Source: Anaerolineales bacterium | Lineage (GTDB): Bacteria > Chloroflexota > Anaerolineae > Anaerolineales > UBA11858 | Reading direction: 5' to 3' | DNA length: 40,692 nt | Assembly: GCA_021161345.1 (NCBI GenBank) | Contig: JAGHAU010000011.1 | Location: 1-40,692, forward strand | In this document: piece after piece, positions 16,506-26,112 of the stretch | Layout of the letters: each line of letters opens with the position of its first letter | Position numbering within the stretch: position 1 is the first letter of the stretch | The notes under the pieces: generated by a model | The model's database searches: none | What the model saw: only the letters and a program-made list of their open reading frames with translations | What the model was told of the DNA's origin: nothing | Position numbers and translations under genes: made by a program

Positions 16506-18440
16506 GTGGTGAAATCTATGAGCGTAACAGACGAAATCAAAGATCGCATTGATATCGTAGACTTGGTGTCCGAGAGCGTGGAAATGCGCCGGGCAGGACG
16601 GAACTTTACCGGTTTCTGTCCTTTTCACCATAATGTAAATACTCCCTCTTTTGTGGTTTTCCCTGATACCCAGACCTGGAAATGTTTTGGTGAATGTGAC
16701 GAGGGCGGCGATGTTTTTAGCTTTGTGATGAAAAAGGAAGGATGGGATTTCGCTGAAGCCCTCCGCAACCTGGCTGACCGGGCAGGGATTGAGCTGAAAC
16801 CACTAACACCGCAAGCCCTGGAAGAACAGGAGGAAGGGGAGAGGCTGAGGTCCCTTTTGGAAGAGGCGGTAATTTTCTATCGTCATAATCTGATCAATAC
16901 TGAAGCTGGTAAACTCGCCCAGGCTTATTTGGATCGCCGGGGGATCAATGGGGAAACAGCCGAGGCTTTTGGATTGGGTTTTGCTCCAAAAACTTGGGAG
17001 GCGGCTTTGCAGCACTTCCAGTCTAAAGGATATACAAATACAGAAATTCGCGATGCTGGCCTGGTCACAGAGAAAGAAGACGGCGGGATGTATGACCGCT
17101 TCCGGCATCGCCTGATGATTCCGATCCGAAACCAAAACGGAAAAATGGCAGGTTTTGGCGCCCGGGTATTGGATCCTGATGACGTGCCCAAATACCTCAA
17201 TTCTCCCCAAACTCAGACCTTTGATAAAAGCCGCCTGCTTTTTGGGCTGGATACCGCCCGCAAGAATATCCGCGAGTTGGATCAGGCAGTGATAGTGGAA
17301 GGTTATATGGGTGTAGTAGGCCCTTACCAGCACGGATATCGTAATATCGTAGCCCAGATGGGAACTGCCTTGACCGAATATCAGTTGAGGATCCTGAAAA
17401 AATTTACCGGGAAATTCATCCTTGCTCTGGACAGTGATGCCGCTGGCCAAAAAGCCACCCTGCGTGGTTTGGAAATCGCCAGGGAAACGCTGGACCGGAC
17501 CCAAGAGATCGGATTTGATGCCCGGGGATTACTGCAACACGAAGGCCGCTTAAAGGCTGATATCAGAGTGCTGACCCTGCCTCCTGGGATGGACCCGGAT
17601 GATGTCACTCACCAGGATCCTGACTTGTGGCAGCAGCTTCTCAATGACGCCAAACCTGTGGTTGCTCACGTAATGACAGCTCTAGCCCAGAACCAGGATC
17701 TTGATGATCCCAAGGTAAAAAGCGATATCGCTTCCCAGGTTCTGCCCTTAATTGACGATTTACCTAATCCTATTGAACGAGATACTTATATCCAGCGTTT
17801 GTCACGTATGCTGGAGATCAATGAAAATACGCTGATAAATTTTCGCCCTGAGCGAAAAAGAAGGCGTTCAGCAGCCAGGCAGCGCCAGGAAGTTGCTCCA
17901 ATCAAGGATTCCCCTGTTAGAAAAGCGGTCCGCCGGGAAGGAGAAGCCTACGAAAAACACTGTGTAGGCATCTTATTAAGAGAACCGGAATTGATCTACA
18001 AGGTAGATCGGGCATTAAGCAAGGATGGATTGGACCGTTTTGGCGAGAAGGATTTTCAGAACACTGATTTCCAGATCCTGGTGAAATATATTAGAGATGC
18101 TTTGACCCAGGCGGATGAGGAACCCAGGGATTATATTATTAAACAGCTCCCCGAGGATTTTATTGAAATTGTCGATGAGCTGCTGGAATTGACAGAAGAT
18201 TTAGATCCTAAATCAAACAAGGTGCTGGAAGACCTGATGAGGGCATTTTTAAACTTGCGCAAATGGCAGATCATCAAACAGAATGACCATTACAGATATT
18301 TGCAGGAAAACAACCATGAAAATGGGGATTATAAAGCTGCTGAGTTTCAGAAAAATATCTCCCATAATTTGCAAGAAAAGCATAAAATAGATATAGCGAT
18401 GCAACGTTATACCAGTCGGACTGCAGTTTTCGATTCCTGA
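16506..18440 (+). CDS. dnaG: DNA primase
   Basis: 644 aa; zinc-binding CPFHHNVNTPSF...CFGEC, Toprim VIVEGYMGVV/LALDSDAAGQKA, KSRLLFGLDTA. Confidence 0.96.
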   Translation: MVKSMSVTDEIKDRIDIVDLVSESVEMRRAGRNFTGFCPFHHNVNTPSFVVFPDTQTWKCFGECDEGGDVFSFVMKKEGWDFAEALRNLADRAGIELKPLTPQALEEQEEGERLRSLLEEAVIFYRHNLINTEAGKLAQAYLDRRGINGETAEAFGLGFAPKTWEAALQHFQSKGYTNTEIRDAGLVTEKEDGGMYDRFRHRLMIPIRNQNGKMAGFGARVLDPDDVPKYLNSPQTQTFDKSRLLFGLDTARKNIRELDQAVIVEGYMGVVGPYQHGYRNIVAQMGTALTEYQLRILKKFTGKFILALDSDAAGQKATLRGLEIARETLDRTQEIGFDARGLLQHEGRLKADIRVLTLPPGMDPDDVTHQDPDLWQQLLNDAKPVVAHVMTALAQNQDLDDPKVKSDIASQVLPLIDDLPNPIERDTYIQRLSRMLEINENTLINFRPERKRRRSAARQRQEVAPIKDSPVRKAVRREGEAYEKHCVGILLREPELIYKVDRALSKDGLDRFGEKDFQNTDFQILVKYIRDALTQADEEPRDYIIKQLPEDFIEIVDELLELTEDLDPKSNKVLEDLMRAFLNLRKWQIIKQNDHYRYLQENNHENGDYKAAEFQKNISHNLQEKHKIDIAMQRYTSRTAVFDS

Positions 18441-18509
18441 GGAATAGAAAGCCCATTAACAGTATGTTATACAGCCTGCCAATCCTGACCTTTCATAGAG
18501 AAAAGGCAA

Positions 18510-19928
18510 ATGCAGAAGGAACATACGATCCCGGAAGCTGAAGGCGCTAATATCAGAGCTGCTCTGCGCGATGATCCTGTACAGATGTACCTGAATGACA
18601 TTGGTACCATCGATCTGCTAGACGTGCACCAGGAATTCTGGCTGGGCGCCCGCTTGCTGTCCACCCGCAGGATGGACAGGGTTAGAAGGGAAAATCCCCA
18701 GGTAGATACCGATCACCCCAATGAAAGTGACCTTTTTGCGGCAATTTATGAAGAACTGCGGGTGAAATACCGCCGGATTGAAGAAGATGTTAAACGCCTG
18801 CGCATGGAGTGCCCGGACTGGGACCTGATAATACAAGAAGCCCGCCAACTGAGGAAATCCTGGTTCTTGGAGCCACCATCCTATACCCGGAATTACCTGG
18901 ATAATGGTTTATGGGGGGAAAATGAGGATTGGGGGTGTGTCGCCCGCAATATCTTCTATTTTTTTGTGGCTTTTTATTCTTTCCCGAACGAGATTACCAG
19001 CTGGCTGCAGGACAGCATGCATGATAAAAAGAACCTGCCCACTGTAAAGAAATTTCAGGACCGAATGCCCTCTAATGAAGTGCTGCAGGTTGAGATCGAG
19101 GATCTCTGGAGCCGCTATTATGAAGCCTACCAGGCCCTCGTCCGCCGCAACCTGAAATTGGTAGTCAGCGTTGCCAAACACTATATAGGAAGGGGAAACT
19201 CGTTCCTGGACTTGATCCAGGAAGGCAATGTTGGGCTTTTACGGGCGGTTTCAAAATTCGACCCTACCCGCGGTTTTAAGTTCAGCACTTACGCCACCTG
19301 GTGGATTCGCCAATCAGTCAGCCGCTCAATCGCTGACCAGGCCCGCACCATCCGTATTCCGGTCCACGTTTTTGAGACAGTCACCCAGCTGCTCCGGATC
19401 CGCCGTCAGCTGACCCAGCAATTGGAGCATGAACCGACCCTGAAGGAAATTGCTCTGGAAACGGAATATTTGGACGCGGCGGAGAAAAAGGCTATCAAGG
19501 AATTCCTTAAGGAGCAGGATACACTGCCGCCAGATCTGCTCCAAAAATGGCGGGAAGCTACCAGTAAAGTCCACCGCTACCTGCGGGCGGCGGAAGATCC
19601 CATGTCTTTGGATCGGCCAGTAGGAGATGAAGATGATAACCAGCTGGAGGATTTCATCCGGGATGAGGATGCAGCTTCGCCAATAGAAGCTACGGCAACC
19701 GAGATGATGAACGAACAGCTGGGCAAAGCCCTGGATAATCTATCTGTCCGCGAGCGCCAGGTACTTGAACTTAGATTTGGCCTGATGGATGGCAAGGTTC
19801 ATACTCTGGAAGAGGTGGGAGCGTATTTTGATGTGACCAGGGAACGTATCCGCCAAATCGAGGCCACCGCCTTGCGGAAACTGCGCAGCCCCAATGTGTC
19901 TTACAAGCTGGAAGATTATGTCGAATAA
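18510..19928 (+). CDS. rpoD: RNA polymerase primary sigma factor (sigma-70/SigA)
   Basis: 472 aa; [84 protein letters not shown]...[17 protein letters not shown]. Confidence 0.96.
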   Translation: MQKEHTIPEAEGANIRAALRDDPVQMYLNDIGTIDLLDVHQEFWLGARLLSTRRMDRVRRENPQVDTDHPNESDLFAAIYEELRVKYRRIEEDVKRLRMECPDWDLIIQEARQLRKSWFLEPPSYTRNYLDNGLWGENEDWGCVARNIFYFFVAFYSFPNEITSWLQDSMHDKKNLPTVKKFQDRMPSNEVLQVEIEDLWSRYYEAYQALVRRNLKLVVSVAKHYIGRGNSFLDLIQEGNVGLLRAVSKFDPTRGFKFSTYATWWIRQSVSRSIADQARTIRIPVHVFETVTQLLRIRRQLTQQLEHEPTLKEIALETEYLDAAEKKAIKEFLKEQDTLPPDLLQKWREATSKVHRYLRAAEDPMSLDRPVGDEDDNQLEDFIRDEDAASPIEATATEMMNEQLGKALDNLSVRERQVLELRFGLMDGKVHTLEEVGAYFDVTRERIRQIEATALRKLRSPNVSYKLEDYVE

Positions 19929-19964
19929 ATCCGGGCAGGTTCTCATTATTCTCTGGACGATCTA

Positions 19965-20189
19965 ATGATTCGCCGCCTGGGAAATTTTTGTATCTTAATC
20001 GGTTTGATCTGCCTGGTAATCTTTTTTACTTCCTCTGCTTTTATATTTGAAGATGCCTGGTTCATGCTGGCAGGTCTTGGGTTTGTTTCTTTTGGGTTAT
20101 TACTCCGTCGGGCTTCCTATCCAAGGAAGGGCCGCCCGGGTAAGAAAAAAAGGAACCGGCGCCAGGATAAAGAGGATGAAGATGAATAA
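19965..20189 (+). CDS. Small membrane protein with basic/acidic C-terminal tail (74 aa)
   Basis: MIRRLGNFCILIGLICLVIFFTSSAFIFEDAWFMLAGLGFVSFGLLLRR...KKKRNRRQDKEDEDE; two TMs, between rpoD and the hydrolase gene. Confidence 0.65.
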   Translation: MIRRLGNFCILIGLICLVIFFTSSAFIFEDAWFMLAGLGFVSFGLLLRRASYPRKGRPGKKKRNRRQDKEDEDE

Positions 20190-21057
20190 ACTGGATCCAT
20201 TACGCCTGAGCGATCAGGGCCCCTTGCTGGTATTTGCCCATGCCAATGGTTATCCACCCCAGGCCTATCGAACTTTTTTGACACCTTTTCTCGACGACTA
20301 TCAGGTTTTTTCTCTGTATTTACGATCCTTCTGGCCTGGCACAGATCCCCAGGAGATGCGGGATTGGAGGGCTTTCAGAGATGACTATATTCCAGAAGTG
20401 CATTCTCTGATTGAAAATTATGGAAAACAGGCGGAATCATCCGGTTCGGTGATCGGTGTTGGCCATTCTTTAGGTGCGATGACAACTTTGATGGCTGCCA
20501 TTCAGGACCCATCTATGTTCCAGATGCTGGTATTGATGGAGCCGGTTCTGTTTCCGCGATCGTGGGGGATAGTGATGCGCCTGCTGGCACCCTTTGGTGT
20601 GCTGAAAGAAATCCATCCGTTGATTCGTGGAACGTTAAAAAGAAAAACCCGTTTTGATTCCAGGGAAGCAATGTATCAGAACTACCGTAAAAAACCAGTC
20701 TTCTCTGGTTTATCTAACCAGGTGCTGCGTGATTATGTGGAAGGATTGGCGGCAGATATCCCGGAAGGTGGTGTGAGTTTAAAATATAGCCCCGCCTGGG
20801 AGGCACGAATTTATGAGACTGGAGGGCGTGCGGATTGGGTTGTATGGCGGAATCTGGACAAGGTCCAGTGCCCTGTGCTGGTCATCCGTGGTGAGGATAC
20901 TTATGTCCTGCATGATCCGGTCTTCAAGTCAATGGCTGGAAAGCTGCCAAATGGGGAATTTTATACAATGGGTGGAACGGGACACCTAGTATCCCTGGAA
21001 GCGCCTTTTAGGACCAATGAAGTGGTCCTGGAGTTTTTGAAGAGGCATAAATCCTGA
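20182..21057 (+). CDS. Alpha/beta hydrolase
   Basis: MNKLDPLRLSDQGPLLVFAHANGYPPQAYRTFLTPF...GVGHSLGAMTTLMAA...GTGHLVSLEAP; ATGAATAA overlap with the preceding gene suggests translational coupling. ORF-track start at 20047 is within another reading frame's CDS. Confidence 0.85.
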   Translation: MNKLDPLRLSDQGPLLVFAHANGYPPQAYRTFLTPFLDDYQVFSLYLRSFWPGTDPQEMRDWRAFRDDYIPEVHSLIENYGKQAESSGSVIGVGHSLGAMTTLMAAIQDPSMFQMLVLMEPVLFPRSWGIVMRLLAPFGVLKEIHPLIRGTLKRKTRFDSREAMYQNYRKKPVFSGLSNQVLRDYVEGLAADIPEGGVSLKYSPAWEARIYETGGRADWVVWRNLDKVQCPVLVIRGEDTYVLHDPVFKSMAGKLPNGEFYTMGGTGHLVSLEAPFRTNEVVLEFLKRHKS

Positions 21058-21121
21058 GAAAGGGGAATTGCTTCGTCAGTTGCATAACTCCTTCCTGGCA
21101 ATTACAGACCCTCCAGTTATG

Positions 21122-21168
21122 TGTCATCGCGAGAAGCCTGAACGAAGAGATGGCGGCGAAGCAATCTC
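21122..21168 (+). repeat. Dispersed GTCATCGCGAG...GAAGCAATCTC repeat, copy 6 (expanded)
   Basis: TGTCATCGCGAGAAGCCTGAACGAAGAGATGGCGGCGAAGCAATCTC. Confidence 0.65.
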
Positions 21169-21178
21169 CGCTCTGCTA

Positions 21179-21859
21179 CTACAGATACTTCTCCTTCAGC
21201 AAACTTTCATCAAACGGCGCTCGGCGGTGGGAGCAGTTCTCTCGCGGGCAGAGTTCACAGTTCGAAAAATCAGTTTCGGAGCTATAGCGGATCCCGGAGA
21301 CAGATTGATTAGGAAGCATTAACATACTCTCCGTCAATTCGACCCCGATTGATTCTAATGGGTCACCCAATAACTGGAATAGAGGACGCTGGGCAGTGAT
21401 CGGCCAATCTTCCAATGAACCTGGATTTAGGGAGGAGGTTTTTCCCAGTTGGTAGGTGGTTTTCAAATGAGCTAAAAGGAATTCCTCCGCAGTTCGCAGG
21501 GCCAACTGGCTGATCTCCTCTGCGTAATATCTCTCCAGAAGATCCTCTTTGGATTGGGTCCAATCGAAAAGTTCTCTTCCTGAGCTATTCAAGTATGGAA
21601 ATACCCGGTGTACCGCGCTGAGGTTTATTGCCATCACTTTGCTTTTCATCCGGATTCCATTAAGGACAACTCCATCATCCAGGTGCTGGTCTATACCGGT
21701 AATAGTGTAAATCGCCCGCGGTCGTCCTACCTGGCGTCCTTCGTCCAGCAGGGATAAAACAAGCTCTTCCTGCCTACTGCCGGGTTTTGTGCGCATTTTA
21801 TGAAAAAACTTCTCTGGATCTGGATTAAATTCGATCCGATCAATAATTACAGGGTCCAT
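21179..21859 (-). CDS. MetH activation-domain-like (vitamin B12-dependent methionine synthase activation region) protein with C-terminal Cys motif
   Basis: LGDPLESIGVELTESMLMLPNQSVSGIRY and SSLNPGSLEDWPITAQRPLFQLLG resemble the MetH activation domain; C-terminus CELCPRENCSHRRAPF. Start at 21859 (MDPVIIDRIEF) preferred because the 21904 start overlaps a TGCTACAAT promoter-like element. Confidence 0.7.
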   Translation of the reverse strand: MDPVIIDRIEFNPDPEKFFHKMRTKPGSRQEELVLSLLDEGRQVGRPRAIYTITGIDQHLDDGVVLNGIRMKSKVMAINLSAVHRVFPYLNSSGRELFDWTQSKEDLLERYYAEEISQLALRTAEEFLLAHLKTTYQLGKTSSLNPGSLEDWPITAQRPLFQLLGDPLESIGVELTESMLMLPNQSVSGIRYSSETDFSNCELCPRENCSHRRAPFDESLLKEKYL

Positions 21860-22008
21860 AATCGTCTCCGGTCCTATTTTTCTATTGAAAGACCATTGTA
21901 GCATGAGATGGACCCGTTTGTAGGCTGTGGCGAGCTGGGTAGGGGGAGAATCCTCCTCTTTATCCGTGCTACAATTAGATTGTTATTTTAAGGAATATTC
22001 GTTTATTT

Positions 22009-23532
22009 ATGTTTATCCTCGCCATCTCCCCAATCCTGGTCATTCTGATTCTAATGGTAGGTTTTCGCTGGAAAGCCTCCCGCGCTGGCGGCCTCGGTTA
22101 TGTAGCATCCCTGCTGATATCCTGGATCTGGTTCGGGATCAATCTTGAAACCCTGGCTTACGCACATACCAAAGCGGTTTTCTTGATCATGGATGTGCTG
22201 CTGATCATCTGGACCGCATTCCTGTTATACCGGGTGGTTGCAGAAGCCGGTGGTATTGAGATTCTAAGCACAACGCTCCCGCACCTGACCGCGGACAAAG
22301 GTATGCAGGCCCTCTTGATCGGCTGGATATTCTCCTCTTTTTTGCAAGGCGTGGGAGGTTTTGGCGTACCGACTGCAGTGATCGCGCCCATCCTTGTGGG
22401 TTTGGGGTTTTCACCGTTAAACGCAGTAGTGATCCCTTCTCTGGGACATACCTGGGCCGTCACATTTGGCTCTTTGGGGGCCTCCTTTAATGCCATGATG
22501 GCAGCGACTGGCCTGGGCTGGGAAACCCTGGCTCCGTCAGCCGGAATTTTTCTAGGCATCACAGGCTTGCTGGTTGGGATCGCGGTTGCCTGGGTGGTTG
22601 GGGGTTGGAAAACGCTTCGACGGCTGTGGCTTCCTATCCTTGTTATTGCCCTGGCGATGTCCACAGCACAGTATCTGACTGCGACACTGGGCTTGTGGAA
22701 TATTGGCGGATTAATGGGCGGAACGGCGGGGTTGGTCATTGGTATTCCATTGGCCTGGGTCTTACATGGAAAGACAAACTCCACTGGAAAGATCAACTGG
22801 CGCGAGCTGTTGATATCCCTGGCAGGTTATGGTGTGTTGGTCCTGCTGACATTGATCATCCAGCTTGTACCCCCTGTCAAGGCATTTCTAAGCCAGGTGA
22901 AATTAGGTTTTACCTTTCCACAAACGCTTACTGCCAACGGGTACATCGTCCCGGCCGGGCCGGGCAGACAGCTATATATTTTCAAGCACGCAGGAATGAT
23001 CTTGCTGGTCTCTTCCCTGGCAGCCTACCTGATTTTCAACAAGGCTGGATGGTACAAGGAAGGAGCCTTGGGAAGGATCATAAAAAGCACAGGATCCCGG
23101 GTGATTGGCTCCAGCGTCGGTATCACTTCGATTGTTATGATGGCTGTGATCATGCAGCACGCCGGTATGACTGATACCCTGGCCCAGGGATTCTCAAAAA
23201 CGATTGGTTTGTTCTATCCCGCTGTTGCGCCCTGGCTGGGCGCTTTGGGAGCAGTGATGACTGGAAGCAATGCCAATTCCAATCTCGTATTTTCAGCACT
23301 GCAGCTCCGAACGGCTGAGATCTTGGGTCTTCCGGCGGCGATCATTCTGGCGGCTCAGACCACAGGGGGCGCGCTGGGATCAGTGGCTGCTCCCACCAAG
23401 GTGATCGTGGGTGCCAGCACTGCCGGTATGGAAGGCAAAGAAGGGGATATTCTCCGAAAGTTGCTGCCGATCATCTGTATTTTGCTGCTGGTCATCAGCC
23501 TGATCACAGTTCTGGCGGTTTACCTGTTATGA
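22009..23532 (+). CDS. L-lactate permease (LctP family)
   Basis: 507 aa, about 12-14 TMs; FLQGVGGFGVPTAVIAPILVGLGFSPLNAVVIPSLGHTWAVTFGSLG; TGSNANSNLVFSALQ...AAQTTGGALGSVAAPTKVIVGASTAG. Confidence 0.95.
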   Translation: MFILAISPILVILILMVGFRWKASRAGGLGYVASLLISWIWFGINLETLAYAHTKAVFLIMDVLLIIWTAFLLYRVVAEAGGIEILSTTLPHLTADKGMQALLIGWIFSSFLQGVGGFGVPTAVIAPILVGLGFSPLNAVVIPSLGHTWAVTFGSLGASFNAMMAATGLGWETLAPSAGIFLGITGLLVGIAVAWVVGGWKTLRRLWLPILVIALAMSTAQYLTATLGLWNIGGLMGGTAGLVIGIPLAWVLHGKTNSTGKINWRELLISLAGYGVLVLLTLIIQLVPPVKAFLSQVKLGFTFPQTLTANGYIVPAGPGRQLYIFKHAGMILLVSSLAAYLIFNKAGWYKEGALGRIIKSTGSRVIGSSVGITSIVMMAVIMQHAGMTDTLAQGFSKTIGLFYPAVAPWLGALGAVMTGSNANSNLVFSALQLRTAEILGLPAAIILAAQTTGGALGSVAAPTKVIVGASTAGMEGKEGDILRKLLPIICILLLVISLITVLAVYLL

Positions 23533-23720
23533 ATAAGATCATACTTCCTCTGAAATCCCATCCAGCTTTGTATTACCTGGTTGTGTTCCTGCTTATGATC
23601 ATTCCGTCCCTCCTGTTATTTCCGACTGCAGAAGGGGAAAACCAGGTTGGGATGATCATTTTCCTGGGGTTTGTGATCCTGGCAAATCTTGCTGCTATTT
23701 TTCCATGCAAATCGAAGTAA
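23529..23720 (+). CDS. Small membrane protein (63 aa) overlapping the permease stop codon
   Basis: ATGA overlap with lctP; two hydrophobic segments (YYLVVFLLMIIPSLLLFP, VGMIIFLGFVILANLAAIF). Confidence 0.6.
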   Translation: MNKIILPLKSHPALYYLVVFLLMIIPSLLLFPTAEGENQVGMIIFLGFVILANLAAIFPCKSK

Positions 23721-23804
23721 TAATCTTGCCATAGAATTCATCTAATGTGAAATGGTTCCGGGATGGATCGTATCCCGACATATTAATTATGTGGTGTTAA
23801 TCAT

Positions 23805-24245
23805 ATGAAACCTACCTGGTTTTCTGTTCTGTTTGTATTTGTTCAGTTTTTGTGCCTAGCAGTTATTGGTTTAACAGGTCCGCTTTTTGCATACCCGATC
23901 ATGTTATCTTTGATCGAATTAATCGGTTTGTTCCTGGGGATCTGGGCAGTGGTAATTATGAGAATCGGTCATTTTAATATTGCTCCGGAACCCTTAACTT
24001 GGAGCAAGATGACTTCCCGGGGTCCATATCGAATTATTCGCCATCCTATGTATCTGGCGTTGTTATTAACGACTTTCCCTTTAATTATTTCTGATTTTAG
24101 TTCTCTGCGATTGGTAATCTGGTTCATTCTCCTGGTGAATTTAATCCTCAAAATGGGATATGAGGAAGGATTGCTTCAAAAGAAGTTCCCTGACTATGCC
24201 CGCTATCGAACATATACCGCCAGGCTGATCCCCGGTATATATTAG
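23805..24245 (+). CDS. Isoprenylcysteine carboxyl methyltransferase (ICMT)/PEMT-like integral membrane methyltransferase
   Basis: 146 aa; TSRGPYRIIRHPMYLALLL ... EEGLLQKKFPDYARYRTYTARLIPGIY. Confidence 0.88.
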   Translation: MKPTWFSVLFVFVQFLCLAVIGLTGPLFAYPIMLSLIELIGLFLGIWAVVIMRIGHFNIAPEPLTWSKMTSRGPYRIIRHPMYLALLLTTFPLIISDFSSLRLVIWFILLVNLILKMGYEEGLLQKKFPDYARYRTYTARLIPGIY

Positions 24246-24396
24246 TCCAGAAATTCTTCCCACAAACACCATTTCGTTTGAACCATCCCGCTTGTGAGAT
24301 TCAACCTGATAGGATTTGAGAGATTAGATAGCCATAATTGGTATTGTCACCAGTTATAATGGAAATCGATAGATCTCTAGCTAAGGATTGTGATTT

Positions 24397-25554
24397 ATGC
24401 GGGAAGTTGCGATTTTAGGAATCGGGCAGGTACCAGTCGGAGAACACTGGAATAAACGACTGGTAGAGTTAGCAGGGGATGCAGTATTTAAAGCCCTGGA
24501 AGATGCCGAACTCAAACGGGTGGAAGCCCTTTATGTCGGAAATATGATGGCCGGACAGCTGGATAAACAAAGCCATCTGGGGGCCTTGATCTCCGATTGG
24601 GTCGGGTTCCGGGGCATTGAAGCCATGACGGTGGAAGCTGCCTGCGCCTCCGGCGCCTTGGCATTACGGACTGCTATGGTGGCTGTTGGATCAGGATTGG
24701 TTTCCAGCGCCCTGGCTGTTGGTGTTGAAAAGATGACCGATACCTCGCCCCGGGAAACCACTGCGGCCCTGGCTACAGCGGCCAGTGCAGACTGGGAAAG
24801 TATCCACGGTGTGACTTTTGTGGGGTTGAATGCTTTGATCATGCGCCGGTATATGTATGAATATGGATGGAAGCATGAGGATTTCGCCCAATTTTCGATC
24901 AATGCCCATGCAAACGGGGCCAAGAACCCCAATGCCCGCTTTCAATCACCTATTACAAAAGAAATCTATAAAAAAGCAGCCATGATCGCAGATCCGATCA
25001 ATTTGATGGATGCATCTCCCATGGGGGATGGCGCTGCAGCAGCTATTGTGGTTCCTGCTGACTTGATCAAAGGACAGAAGGGAAAACCAGTCATCAGGAT
25101 CGCTGGTTCCGCAGTGGCTACGGACAGTTTGGCAGTGCATGATCGGCATGATCCTCTCTGGCTGGCTGCAGCAGAAAAATCCGCCAATGAGGCCTACCGC
25201 CAGGCGGATATTACTCCAAACGATATTGATTTTTTTGAGATTCATGACGCTTTTTCGATCATGGCAGCTCTTTCCCTGGAAGCCTGTGGCTTCGCAGAAA
25301 GAGGGCAAGGCCCCCGGCTGGCCTTGGATGGGGAAATTGGACCCGAGGGCAAGGTCCCCCTGGCTACAATGGGCGGACTGAAAGCCCGGGGCCATCCAGT
25401 AGGCGCGACCGGGATGTACCAGATCGTGGAAACTGTGTTGCAGTTGCGAGGGGAAGCAGGTCCAGCCCAGATCGACGATGTGAGTATCGGAATGGCCCAG
25501 AACATTGGCGGCAGCGGAGCGACCATTATCACCCATATCCTGAAAGCAGAATAA
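24397..25554 (+). CDS. Thiolase-family protein (acetyl-CoA acetyltransferase/SCPx-like)
   Basis: 385 aa; active-site VEAACASGALAL, EIHDAFS, GGLKARGHPVGATGMYQIVE. Confidence 0.92.
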   Translation: MREVAILGIGQVPVGEHWNKRLVELAGDAVFKALEDAELKRVEALYVGNMMAGQLDKQSHLGALISDWVGFRGIEAMTVEAACASGALALRTAMVAVGSGLVSSALAVGVEKMTDTSPRETTAALATAASADWESIHGVTFVGLNALIMRRYMYEYGWKHEDFAQFSINAHANGAKNPNARFQSPITKEIYKKAAMIADPINLMDASPMGDGAAAAIVVPADLIKGQKGKPVIRIAGSAVATDSLAVHDRHDPLWLAAAEKSANEAYRQADITPNDIDFFEIHDAFSIMAALSLEACGFAERGQGPRLALDGEIGPEGKVPLATMGGLKARGHPVGATGMYQIVETVLQLRGEAGPAQIDDVSIGMAQNIGGSGATIITHILKAE

Positions 25555-25572
25555 GGATCAGGATCTGATTTC

Positions 25573-26112
25573 ATGGCGGCAGAATATAACATCTTTCCTG
25601 TTAGTGAAGGTAATGCCCGGGAAATTACCACCTGGCGATACGATCCCCCATATGATCTATATGACCTGGAGCCCCGTCATTTAACAGGATTCTTAAATCC
25701 CGATTATCGATATCATCAGGTTCTGAATAAGAATGGGAGATTGGCTGGTTATTGTTGTTTTGGAGTCGATGCCCAGGTACCTGGTGGAGTGTATCTAAAA
25801 AATGAACCTGAAATCCTGGATATCGGTGTGGGATTAGCCCCCCGTTTGACGGGACAAGGAAGAGGCACTGCGTTTGTAGGTGAAATCCTGAAATTTGGAT
25901 TCAACACTTATCATCCTGACATATTCCGGGTTTCCATCGCCAGTTTTAATAAGCGTTCTTTAAAGACGTTTCAAAACCTAGGATTTATAATCCAGGGAAG
26001 TTTTACCCGAGAGTTTTTGAATGTAGAATTCTTTCAGCTGGAAAGATCAGTCATGGAGTCGGAAGATGGAGAAACTAGCAAAACAAGCAATCCTAAGTTA
26101 TTCAAAATATGA
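25573..26112 (+). CDS. GNAT-family N-acetyltransferase
   Basis: 179 aa; LDIGVGLAPRLTGQGRGTAFVGEILKFGF ... FRVSIASFNKRSLKTFQNLGFIIQGSF. Confidence 0.85.
   Translation: MAAEYNIFPVSEGNAREITTWRYDPPYDLYDLEPRHLTGFLNPDYRYHQVLNKNGRLAGYCCFGVDAQVPGGVYLKNEPEILDIGVGLAPRLTGQGRGTAFVGEILKFGFNTYHPDIFRVSIASFNKRSLKTFQNLGFIIQGSFTREFLNVEFFQLERSVMESEDGETSKTSNPKLFKI

Noticed and set aside
20047-20181. Upstream start of the second alpha/beta hydrolase in the ORF track
   Set aside because: Out of frame over the 74-aa membrane protein gene; the ATGAATAA junction gives a natural coupled start.
21860-21904. Upstream start MLQWSFNRKIGPETI for the MetH-activation-like gene
   Set aside because: The ATGCTACAATGG at that start looks like an extended -10 element (TGCTACAAT); MDPVIIDRIEF at 21859 is more plausible.
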